This document shows positions 35,301 to 45,500 of a stretch of 64,000 nucleotides of DNA, one piece after another. Position numbers and translations under genes: made by a program. This DNA comes from Glandiceps talaboti (lineage: Eukaryota > Hemichordata > Enteropneusta > Spengelidae): positions 25,165,003-25,229,002 of the forward strand of contig NC_135551.1 of assembly GCF_964340395.1 (NCBI RefSeq), read 5' to 3'. Within the stretch, counting starts at the first letter, position 1. Each line of letters opens with the position of its first letter. The notes below the pieces were generated by a model. That model was not told where the DNA came from, did not search any database, and saw only the letters and a list, made by a program, of their open reading frames with translations.

Positions 35301-37682
35301 TGTTCCAATTCTTTCAACATATCTAAAGATACATGTATAATGCTGAAAAGGGTTTGGTACACAATTTATTTGCTGTCTTATACATCTCTTTCTTTTCACC
35401 CTGTGAGTGGTGACTTCATCACGGGAGTAACAAATAACCATTATGATACAAATAAATTTGAAATGGTAGCAAATTTCTTGCAATGAAATCCCCAATCATC
35501 AATTTATCCTGGTATGGTAAGATACAAAGATTACTAGATAAACTGTTTTGAAGTACATGTAAATAGATATAACACATGCTAGTGAGGGCAATATCTAACA
35601 CTTATTGCCTTGCTATGAGGGGATGACCAGTCCTCTATTACACCAATGGCTATTACATTATATAATATAATACATGTAGTATGAGGTGTCATACATAAAA
35701 TGTACAAGAAACAGTGTATAAACCCAGATTGTGCCCCTTTAAGATCACATCAGCAAGCAAATGACCTCATGCATGTCATAAAGTCACTGCACAAAGAGGC
35801 AAAAGCCACCTTGCCAGCTGTAGTCTATATAAATGAAATCATCTTTATTACCTAAACTTAGATTTCCAGGAGACTGTCCATCAATGAATGGGGGAGGAGT
35901 TGCAGATGTATCCATTGGTTCTGGTGTTTGTTGCCTGTTTAAAGAAAGAATACAACAATGTACCAATAATTAACAATTAACATGGCAATCAATGAAATTT
36001 AAATTTTTTAATTCAATTGTGTTGGTGATATGCAGAAAATCAGAACCACCATAGACCCTCCACTCTCAATGGAACCATGTGTAAATTGTACATGTGCCAT
36101 TATACAGTGCATGATGTTTGGACAATTGATACATTGATCAACATGGAGTTCATTACAAATATTCAGTATACAATTCATTTCATGTTGAAAAAACATGCGA
36201 GACTCATAAATTTCACATTAAACATGACTTTCTTCACCTCCAAAAAATGTACCTTGGAAAATAACATCTTAAACTTTTACTTTTACTTATTCCCATTTCA
36301 AATAAAAATCAACAAAACAAAAACCCCTGGGTCATCGCATAACTAGCCAGGGAAAGAAGAAGAAAAAGTTTTATATCACCACAGAAATCAATCAGTCAAT
36401 TGATCAATATCACACAAGAAAATTTTATTTCACCACAAAAATTAATCATTCAATCAATTGATTGATTGATTGATTGTGCCCTGTGATCAATCTAAGCACT
36501 TTACTGAAGTGCTTGCTGAAATGCCACACATCCTCTATTTGTTCTCTCCTCATTATGTATGCACAGGGACATGGACATCCCAGTGTCAAATACACACAAA
36601 TAATGCATAAATATGACCTCTGTGATATATAGCTGTGCCTTAGTTGTGCTGACATTATCACCCTATATAACCAAGTTCGTATTGAAGTCCCCAGAATAAA
36701 CTGCAAGATCGTGAAACTAATCAGAAACACCAAACCAACATCCATTCAATAGCTTCTATCAAGATGTCATTAGCTTGTGTCTATCTTAGTTAACTGAAAG
36801 CTAAGTGTCCACTGTCGACTTTCTCTTACCATGTGATCTGTTTCATTATATCATGTCTAATTAAGACTACATATGGCATACAGAAAATACTACAAAATGA
36901 CTACTAGAGTGTATAATATACACTCTAGTCTTCAACTATAAAATATATTTTTATTGTCCCAAAATGGGCATTATTTGTGTGACAGTTGAGAATAAAAGCA
37001 GTCCCATATCAAAGGAAAAACAATTCTTCATACTTTTGTGGTATCTCATTTACTTATTGATCATTACAGAAAATAGGAATTTAATCGATTTTAGGCCTTT
37101 TTGTTGTTGAAGACATTCTTTCATTCCCTAATGTCAAGCTCTGAAAAATATGCTAATGGTAGGCAAACTAATATTAAAATTAGGCCAACCAATTTATTTT
37201 TAGTGGAGAACATTGCCATAGATGGTTAAAATTCATGTATGAAATATTGAAATCCTACTCTGTGTACAGTGTACACTTACCTTTCATAACTACAACTTGG
37301 TAAAGGTTCCTGTAAATAAAAAAAATATTATGAGCTTAATTTGTTAATATGAGTGGCAACATTCAAACATAATAATCGTATATAAACTTTGAAAAAACCC
37401 AGGTCTTTCAAAGATGACTCCTAAAATGGCTGTCGTCGTGATTTGGATATGTCATGTCAGCAGATTAAAATTCAGACAGTTTTTCAAAACGGATAGCGAT
37501 CTGACTCAGTTCTTCATCCATAATTTTTACGGCATTTCACTAACCTGAAATGTTTCACTTGAGTCACACCCTCGCCTTTTCTTTGGTAAAACAGTTTCTT
37601 CTTGATTTGGAAAAAATGCCTTAGTTTGACGTTTCTTTCCTCCAGGTCCATTTTGTGATAGATTATGATTAGACTCGGCCAT
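23362..37682 (-). CDS. Schlafen-like protein (group III architecture: SLFN core, linker, SF1 helicase), 8 coding exons
   Basis: Exons in transcript order: 37545-37682, 37281-37309, 35852-35934, 35230-35260, 29307-30244, 27128-27229, 25191-25932, 23362-24139. The sum is 2841 nt, giving 946 aa plus TAG (human SLFN11 is 901 aa). Residues 1-93 are a Pro/Ser-rich tail with basic PKKRRG, perhaps a nuclear signal. The N-lobe at ~94-250 has CALANSGGG. The C-lobe at ~250-405 has FANTKGGHLMLGV and a Cys353-x2-His356 pair. The linker is ~405-630. The helicase has Walker A GPAGTGKT (646-653), a Walker B-like LDGAQNF (717 onward), LWIFIDYAQ, IIRNAS, DIAILTAN and LLLCSRA, all matching SLFN helicase blocks. 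Vertebrate members act in tRNA/rRNA cleavage, replication-stress response and antiviral defence; the role here is inferred only. Oddities: two expected nuclease carboxylates and the Walker B Glu look substituted. A transposon and large foldbacks sit in introns. Confidence 0.88.
24259..24723. mobile_element. Young TTAA foldback, family B, Schlafen-like intron 7
   Basis: TTAA at 24255-24258 and 24724-24727. Termini are AGGTGATTCAAAATGC and its complement. Two ~195-bp arms (24259-24454 and 24530-24723) are nearly identical over their whole length, with a ~75-bp spacer. Each arm encodes almost the same 60-aa frame, which is a by-product of the palindrome and not a gene. Confidence 0.9.
26475..26795 (-). 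mobile_element. tRNA-derived SINE, diverged copy 2
   Basis: Read on the minus strand, this matches copy 1 from the head (AATGGTAAGAGTGACTGCTT) through GTCAACCAAGCT, AGGATGGAGGTTGCA, TTCAATCCTG and CAGGGAGCTGAGGAA. The B box has decayed. It lies in a Schlafen-like intron. Confidence 0.65.
27273..28156. mobile_element. Very long foldback in a Schlafen-like intron
   Basis: Ends are ACCAGATTTAAACTGAATGC and its complement. Left blocks at 27300-27555 (GGGAATCACTAATTATGCAA, CTGCTTTGTTGTGGTTAAC, CTTAAGATATAGCCTAATTA) return in reverse order and orientation at 27650-27840 and 28100-28156. The centre is near 27600. The right side has ~260 bp of extra, partly related DNA at 27850-28090. Confidence 0.85.
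30742..33422 (+). mobile_element. Pogo-like DNA transposon with terminal inverted repeats, inside a Schlafen-like gene intron
   Basis: The left end reads CTGTAAAACGTGATTTTTTC and the right end, on the other strand, CTGTAAAACGGGATTTTTTC. Each is flanked by a TA dinucleotide (30740-30741 and 33423-33424), the target duplication of the Tc1/mariner-pogo superfamily. Subterminal DNA on both sides is rich in GCG and TTTGCGTTTT words. The interior carries a broken DDE transposase (31403-32735). The whole 2.7-kb unit lies antisense in the intron between exons 4 and 5 of the Schlafen-like gene. Both ends are intact, but the transposase has decayed. Confidence 0.85.
31403..32735 (+). pseudogene. Broken pogo/CENP-B-like DDE transposase
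   Basis: Homology runs through at least three reading frames. Frame one is 31403-31630 (N-terminal part). Frame two is ~31560-32349, with RGRPLLLGKLDDE, a helix-turn-helix-like region, GFVKRK, NFDQTGV (first DDE aspartate), WTMACEGAKQVE, NDKREITV and GKTSQCHPPF. Frame three runs from ~32345 with HWSNS, then FYVFRAHQ and ANCIGELQ. A last frame from ~32547 has RDCFNGWYSAQV. Frameshifts sit near 31.55, 32.35 and 32.57 kb. Where this family usually has FDVF the copy has FYVF, and the expected LQPLD block is LQRTT, so the second and third catalytic aspartates appear lost. It looks inactive. Confidence 0.85.
33508..33880. mobile_element. Family C repeat in a Schlafen-like intron
   Basis: Shares TTTGGTTCCGTTTAGCC, CCCACCTAGCTTTTTCATG, TTCTTCCAATCTG and TTTACCTACCCTAACTTTTT with the 60.1-kb copy, collinear throughout. 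It begins about 85 bp after the pogo-like transposon end. Confidence 0.65.
34165..34990 (+). repeat. Diverged ~300-bp tandem repeat, three copies
   Basis: GAAATTGGCAACAAATAAAT-like phrases at ~34172, 34493 and 34781 are each followed by GATATGCAAGAAAT-like, TTTTGATAATNGA and AAGGTCAAGGTCA-like phrases, then a TATTNAAGTTTT stretch. Lies in a Schlafen-like intron. Confidence 0.65.
35120..35152. repeat. C5/G-run hairpin
   Basis: TAGTCCCCCATTCAGTGGGG with the following G-run and GGACTA forms a hairpin at the end of the repeat region, resembling the terminus of a dispersed invertebrate element. Confidence 0.45.
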
Positions 37683-38118
37683 CTCTGCACCAACGGGGTT
37701 ACTAGTTAGAAAATAATTTGGTAAAACATTTCAAAGGGGACTACATTATATACCTAATGACACTTGTTTTGCACTATACTAGGACTCATCCTTGAATATT
37801 ATTAACCCACGAGTGAATGTGGGATACATACTATGTATTACGAGATGCAATTGTAGCCTTGTTTTTGTAACATGATGCACTCAAATTTCCCCTTTTCAAG
37901 CAAGTAGATTATCATTTTGACATCAATAATTGACACCCGATTCAGGCAGCAACTTACGAAACAATGCATTGGGTGATTCTTGCATGGACAGACTGTGGAT
38001 GACCACGGTGCTACATCCTTGGAGAAACTTATTTCTGCTTGACTACAGAGTAAGTTGGGACTCGAGTATGACAACGTTTCTCTCTTTTCTGGATGTTTAG
38101 CAATCCGATGTGGTGAAT

Positions 38119-38155
38119 CTTGGAGGAATTATACTGACAGTATAATTCCTCCAAG
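38119..38155. repeat. Perfect 17-bp-arm palindrome
   Basis: CTTGGAGGAATTATACT and its exact complement are separated by three bases (GAC). Lies between the Schlafen-like and CCT8 starts. Confidence 0.8.
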
Positions 38156-38291
38156 GGTGAATACAGCTCGATTTCCTTCGTGTAGTGTCGTTTGTTTCCG
38201 ATTTTGTTGTTCCGGGAGTAAACGCCTTCTTTTTATGGAAATAATGGGCTCAATCCCGGGGCAACGAAATCGAAAATAAACTGCAATAAAC

Positions 38292-38415
38292 CATGGAGGT
38301 CTCCACAGGTACTCGAATCAATGTGTAGAAAAAAATGTATTGTATATAAATAAGACATACATTTTTTAAAAAAAAATCATACATATTGATTCGAGTACCT
38401 GTGGAGGTCTCCATG
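38292..38415. mobile_element. Foldback MITE upstream of CCT8
   Basis: 36-bp arms, CATGGAGGTCTCCACAGGTA onward (38292-38327) and their complement at 38380-38415, around an AT-rich centre. Confidence 0.85.
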
Positions 38416-39114
38416 AATAAACGAATGAAATGGAGAGGTAAATACAGACGGAGTATCTCGTGACCGACTGCTACGGAGACTATTTTGAGTGGTTGTACAA
38501 CACTGCACAAGAATTAAATAAAAAAGTTTCTATTTGTGTTTTAAGGTAAAATCATTAAAAATGGAAGCATTTGAAGAGTTCTGTGTGATTCATTTCTTGG
38601 AAATGTTCAGCGACGAGAGTGTGTCGTGGGTGGTGGCACCATCCATGGATGTATTATTCACTAATACATCGATGCACCATCTCACTAATACATCATCCGT
38701 GGTGGCACTAACCGATTCAGTGAGGAATAACCAAAAATCACGAAATCACATGTTCAACCGTAATTTCAGGCTTCCGATCCTCCTTACGTACGAATTGCGC
38801 TCCCAAGTGGACGTCCCGATCAAATATGGTGGGTGTTGAGTGAAACGCGTGCACCGTCTGCATCAAGCGCAAGCAAAACATGGTTCACTCAATCACTGCA
38901 CTGTCAGTGCCATCAAAACATTTCGGTATACGCGGTAGCAGCAAACAACCTTCATTGAAAAGCTACTTACGGAATTCCGTGTACAATTCTGAGGACAATA
39001 CTTCAAAAATCAATCTAATTTTCCGATTTCCTCCTCCGAAAAACTGAAAATTCGCGATTTTTACAGGCGCTGAGGAAGGGGAATTCCCGACCCGAGCTCG
39101 AGCGACCAGCACCC

Positions 39115-39343
39115 GTCTAGACCACAGGGGCGTGTATTCTGGCTTAGATTTCCGTTTACTTAGGAAAATATCATACGAATCTTGCTGCTACAAATGTATC
39201 GTACTCTATAGTACTACGATTACTATAAATATGCTCTCTTTCCCTGTACAGGTAGGAATATATATTCAAAAGATTGTTATATTTAGTCTGGAGACCTGGA
39301 AAACAACAATCTATGCAATATTACACGCCCCTGTGGTCTAGAC
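39115..39343. mobile_element. TIR element abutting the CCT8 promoter
   Basis: GTCTAGACCACAGGGGCGTG at 39115 onward is matched by the exact complement ending at 39343; arms are about 22 bp. The 229-bp unit ends 166 bp before the CCT8 ATG. Confidence 0.8.
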
Positions 39344-39509
39344 TGGTCTATCGTATCTTCATGATCTTAGCCAATCAGCATTGCATGAGACAAGGCCAGA
39401 CAACATGCGTACATTTTGCGCAAACGTTCGAATTTTCGCGCTAACAAAGGGTCAAAGTTGAAATATCGCTAAAACATTGCATGCTGGGGGAATACTAGAA
39501 ACATCCAAA
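39344..39509 (+). promoter_or_regulatory. CCT8 proximal promoter with CCAAT box
   Basis: This is the non-repeat DNA between a MITE end (39343) and the CCT8 ATG. A CCAAT pentamer lies at 39371-39375, about 135 bp upstream of the ATG, in the context AGCCAATCAG expected for NF-Y. No TATA box is obvious. CpG-containing words occur from 39400 to 39470. Confidence 0.5.
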
Positions 39510-42500
39510 ATGGCGCTACCCGTTCCTAAAGCTCCGGGCTTCGCTCAAATGCTCAAAGATGGTGCTAAGGTACGTTTATAGGCACAAATGTAATGAAAAA
39601 TTATGCAGCTAATGTTGAAGTATCACCTGTATAAGTTTTATGCCTGACGTTTGTGTTCTTGGATAATGGGAAGCCCCTATCCGTAGCGTGGTGTGAGCAC
39701 ATGTGACTAGGCATTCTACTGCACTGTCACAGTGTCAGTGTCCATAGCACTATAGCCGACTGACCACCTAGAGACTAGTGATAGATATGACACACTGATT
39801 TTAGAATGTCTCGGAACGTAACACGTGTATGGGGTATATCTACACCGGGAGACTTAAACGATTTATCTTCTCTCCGCAGGGTATATTAGACAATGTTAAA
39901 AGAACGAAATGCGTGATGTCTTGATTGACGAGTAAAACTAAAAGAACGAGCCCACGACCTTGAATTTCTAGTGTTCAAGTGAAAAGCAAGTTTAAACGTA
40001 TTTTGTGTGACTTTCCCGTCGGAAAGCTGTGCATTTTACTCCCCTTTCTTCTATTCCAGTGACGTCTTAGTGCTTTTGATGTTTGAATTTATTGTTTTAA
40101 AACATTTACCTTTTAAAAAAATACTAATTTAATGCATTAATGGCAGTGCTGTCGAATTATTGTAATTATTATAATTTTATTCAAGAGTGACAACCTTATT
40201 GCCTCACAAATCTCATGAAAGCTTCACAATCACATCCTATACATTCACCTTATGAACTGTGTTCACAGTGATAATTATTTATTGAAAAATGCAGATAACA
40301 GTTGCCATGGAAACACGAAAAAAATTATGTAGCAATAAAATAATACAAATATTTGAAACAGCAAACAGACAGCTGAAATGTTACTCATAATACATGAACT
40401 AATTATTACTCTGTTTTTTACTGATCTAGTGAATTTATATAAGGAATTTTGTGAACCCTTTAATAGAAGGGGAAATTTGGTAAAATTTGCATGGATTTCC
40501 ATACTGTTATACCATGTCAGTTCTTGAAATTGCAAAGGTCCAGGGCATGTAGACTACTAAGGATCATGTCTAGATTACAACATTCATTATGGTAGTCTGT
40601 TAGATCAATGGAAATCAACAGGAAACTGCAGCTGTCAGTGAAACTCTTCATTTGGCTAAATCTGGCTATCAGGCCTAGGAGGTAAATTAGAACTAGAAAA
40701 AAGTAATGAGGGAAATATATAATTTACCACCTTACTGAAAAGTTTTATTTGCACTTTTTTCCAGCACTTTCATGGGCTTGAAGAAGCAGTGTTCCGAAAT
40801 ATAGATGCATGCAGGGAACTAGCCAAGACAACACGGTCAGCATATGGGCCAAATGGAATGAATAAAATGGTTATTAATCATATAGAAAAATTATTTGTTA
40901 CAAATGATGCAGCAACAATTATTAAAGAATTAGAGGTAAGTTGTTTGAACTTAATCATCTTGTCTTCCAACTTGTACTTAGATGTGTACAAACAAATACC
41001 TGGTACCCACTAGGGAGAAAGAGAATTTAACTCCTGCTTATTCACATGTATTCTGTGTAGAGGTGTAGGCATGATGTTTCTGCTCAACTACTGAGAAATA
41101 GTAATCTAGTTCATATACCATATCGTTACCATTTACACCTCCACTCACAGTCAGTGTGGTTTAGTTAGAAACCACATTGGCATCCAGACTATGTGTGTCA
41201 CTTGAACCAGATTATGAATGATCAAGTTTGTTCTCCAGCTAGAAATTAGTTCAAAGATGGCTATATATTGAGTAAGGCCAGGTTTGGCATTAATTGTCGT
41301 TATCAGTAACTTCAAAACACAATACATTGCAATACTGATGACCAAACAGTCTAAACAATGGCTCAAAAAACAGTACAAACATGTACATTTAGAGACAAAT
41401 AAAAGAACAAGTGAACACAATACTCTGAAGTTCAAATATGCTTGTGAATGGAATGCTCATGCAACAAAGAAAAGAAAAGAAACTGGTTGGATGCCGTGTC
41501 ATACTAACAACCGATACAAGCAAGAGAGAAAAAAAAGAAACGAGGGAATGATTTTGCTGAAATGTATGAGCCAAATTATACTCTGATTTCAGAACTATGT
41601 CAGTATGATTCCTGATCAAGGAAACATTTTTGATTGTATTTGACACTTTTGTTTTGTTTTCACAAACCAGGTACAACATCCAGCAGCCAAAATGATTGTG
41701 TTAGCGTCTCAACAAATGGAACAAGAGATAGGAGACGGGACCAATTTTGTACTAGTCTTTGCTGGTGCATTGTTAGATCGTGCTGAAGAGTTGTTACGTC
41801 TCGGGCTTTCACCTACTGAGGTTATAGAAGGTTATGAAAAGGCATCCAAGAAGGCACAAGAAATATTACCCGAATTAAGCTGTGGGTCTGTCAAAGATCT
41901 CCATGACAACGAGGAGGTGATTAGAGCAATTAAAGCTTCAATTATGAGTAAGCAGTACGGATATGAAGATTTCTTTGCAAAACTAGTAACAGAAGCTTGC
42001 TGTAAGTACATTGGTATATTTCCTTGTTCTACTTCATTTCTTACAGCCACAGTACAGCCCATTCCTGGTTAGTGTTCACTGGCTCTGTTTGATACAATCA
42101 TGCAGATATCAATAAGAAACTGCACATATACACTTCTAAGATAGCAAGTCTGAGTGAAGACAGTTTCTTGTAACATTTGTCACAATGAAAATAACTTGAT
42201 AAATGTGCCGTGCCACCACACAGACATGAGATGCAGACATCAAAAGATTGGTGTACACATGTCTGCATCTAGTTGCAATACATGTAAGTGGTTTATTTCA
42301 TTCAGACTAAATGTAGCAAAAAATTGTGATCCTGATCATGATAGTGTAGAATGTGCAATTTGTTATTTTTCTATTCGTGGTTGTATCAAACAGGGCCGGT
42401 GAACATCAACATGAAACGTGCTGTAGTTGAAACTTTTAACATGTTCTTGTGTTTCTGTTCCATGAAATGTCACACAAGCAAAGCTGTTCAAACAAGAAAC

Positions 42501-45500
42501 ATGGGATAGTGACCTCAATTTGCATATCGGTGGCACTAGTCACATTGTTTTCCCATGGGGCAATATAATGTAGACTGAAGTCTTACCAGCGCCTTGCTTT
42601 GACTGTAGAAAGAATATGGGCCTGAGAATATGATGTGTTATAAAACACTTATTGCCTGGCCTAATTCAGGCACTAGTAGATGCCATATCACCCTTGTGCT
42701 GTTATGGAACAGCTATTCTCCTTGGCCTTCAGCCTTGGGGAAATAGTTACTACATACCAGCTGTCAGGGTTGTTGACATCTACTAGTGCCCTCATAGCCT
42801 AGCAATAAGTGTATGTTAGCTCACGCAGTGGCTGCAAAGCAATGGCTCAGTGACTAGTATGCATGTGTGTCCTATATCATATGCAATGTTTTTTTGGTGG
42901 TTTTACCCAAGGATGCATTGCGGCGCAATGACTACGCATGCGCAATCTATATGTTATGCACATTCTCCACGTGGAGGGCACTATGTACAATATCTTCTTC
43001 AGGCAGCCGGTCACAAATGAATCTACCTTGCACAAGCTTATGGGCTTTGCCTAGTTATGATATTAATTATCAACTTCTATATGACGTAATGTCCTAAGCC
43101 ACATGCATTGTTCTTCTTATTCTTAACAGTAACAGCATATCCAAAGAGTGGTCTTTTCAATGTAGATAACGTAAGGGTAGCAAAGATTTTGGTGAGTATG
43201 TCTACAGTACGTCTCTCTCTCTCTCTATCTAGGTCAACCTTATTATATTCTATTAAAGCTAGAATACAAATTGTGAAAATTACACATGTTCATCCCAATT
43301 GAACCTATCAATTTCTCTGTATGTATTGTCATGTGGACATGTGTGTAATTACTACCAAACTAAAGGGAGTATAGAGTTTCAGGCAGCACAAGTATTTTTA
43401 CATCTCATAAAAGGTTTTTTTATGTTACAAATTACATAGGAAAATAGAGACATTGATAACCTATTTCGCACAGAAATCATTCATGAAATTTTTCACCTAG
43501 AACCTCGAGTCGTGTTCATTCCCTGCCACTAGAGGGCATAGTAACAGACAGGGACTGAAGGGTGTCATGTTGCTTTAAGTTCAGATTATGACTTCTTGAA
43601 AAAAAAAATTGTCAAGATTTGTTGTATACTGGGAATTGTTCACAGTGTACAGTAAATATGTACAGTAAATACAAAAAAACAACCATGAACACGATTCTTT
43701 ATTTTTCAGTTCAGGTTTTGGACTACATTACAGGTCTATTTCTTGTGCTCACCATCACTGACAAAGGCACCTTTAGCACCTACACCACTTCTGACATATG
43801 ATGCAATGTATTTTTTTCCCCCAGGGTTCTGGTGTTCTTAGTTCAACTGTTCTTCAAGGCATGGTATTTAAAAGAAATGTTGAGGGTAACATTACAAAGA
43901 AGACTGATGCTAAAGTGGCTTGTTTTTCCTGTCCTGTGGATACAGCTCACACAGAGACAAAGGTGAGTATGCAGGCTAGCAACGTGTCTTTATGAAAGTC
44001 TGCTTAGCTGTAGTCATGTTAAAGTAGACTGCATCATGGAAATAAACTCTTGAAAACTCTCGCTGTTACTTTGTTCAAGTAAATTCAAATCTATTCTCAG
44101 TTAAAATCAATTAAAAAAATCATGGATCGTCATACAGATTTTTGAAGCAGAGGTCAAAATGATATCAAAATTTAGTCATTTTAAAATCCAATATGGCTGC
44201 CATCCAATATGGCCACCATATACTCTGGTAATTAACACCAGGGGGGCAAAATAAAAGATTGATGATTTCCTTGAAAAGAAGATGGTAAACCCTCATATTC
44301 CTTGTATTATTTGTAACAGATCAGGAACAAGCTTTTGTTCGGCAAAGTTTAGAGATATTTGTCCCTGAAGACATTCTACTTTATAGTTTTTTTGAATTTT
44401 TGAATGTTTATTTTGTTACACATTTATCAACAGTATGTTATTGGTGGAAGGCTAATGTTTTCATTTCATTGTGTAAGAGTCACAACATGAATTAAAAGTA
44501 CACATTTGTACTCAAACTAGGGAGTGAGGATAGAATGGACTGACTACAATGGATACATATTTGTATTCAAACTAGGGAGTCAGGGTATTTGGGAACAGGG
44601 TTACACTCCATGGTGTAACTGTGATTTGTAAGATATCTCGTACGGTAAATTGACACTATTCTACATGTGTTCCAAGGATACAAAAGACAAGGTCTGTAGA
44701 TATGAAATGTGGTACATCAAAGAAACAGGCCTCCTCCACCTTGATCAAATTCTATTCAGATTGGTTGTAATGTTCATCTGTCAATGTTATATTTTTATAG
44801 GGTACAGTATTGATAAAAACTGCTGAAGAACTGAAGAATTTCAGTACTGGAGAAGAAAGTCAGCTTGAAGAGGTTAGAGATTACGTTCCTTGTTTTTACT
44901 GCATGACAGTCATAGATACTGTGAAAAAGACATCTGTACATGTACTTTAAAAGTTGCAGAAATATTTATGAATGTCTCATGCCGGGTGTGTAATAAATGT
45001 AGGTAGATAAGACATTTAGAGCATGAGGTTACATTGAAATTGTTGCCCTGCAATTTTTCAGAAGTCAACAATATAAAATTATTGACCTTGTATCGGAAAT
45101 GCGTTCCGATGTAAGCAAAACCATTTCTATTTTCTATGTTGCTAGTAGATTCTAATCTGGTTGAGATTGAATGGCCTATATTTAAAGTTGCCATATAGAT
45201 GACAACTCGATATTATATTGATTTTTCAACTTTACTGTGAAACAACATACACCAAATCCATGTTTGTAACTTAGTAAAATACAAAAAGCTAGAAAGTATC
45301 TCAAAAGTTTGTTACAATAACAAACATTTTACATTAAGTTTTGGCAACTTATTGAGTTACAAACACAGACTTGGTATATGTTATTTCACATTGTTTTTTC
45401 AAGTAGGAAAGCATTTTTTAAGTTGTTGTATGAATGAAAAATCCAAAATAAATATAATATGGCCCCTTCAAATTGCATACGATGGAACTTCTGACATGTC

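Larger units (their letters stand above)
37683..39114. other. Spacer between the divergent Schlafen-like and CCT8 genes
   Basis: Holds a perfect palindrome (38119) and a foldback (38292). A 101-aa frame at 38534-38839 has no recognisable domain and is partly built on repeated ACTAATACATC words. GC content rises from 38.1 kb on. Confidence 0.5.

Noticed and set aside
38534-38839. 101-aa frame upstream of CCT8
   Set aside because: No recognisable domain; part of it comes from repeated ACTAATACATC words, and it has no splice or promoter support.
41284-41679. 100-aa plus and 96-aa minus frames in CCT8 intron 2
   Set aside because: Low-complexity Lys/Arg-rich and hydrophobic compositions, no family match, and wholly within a well-defined intron.
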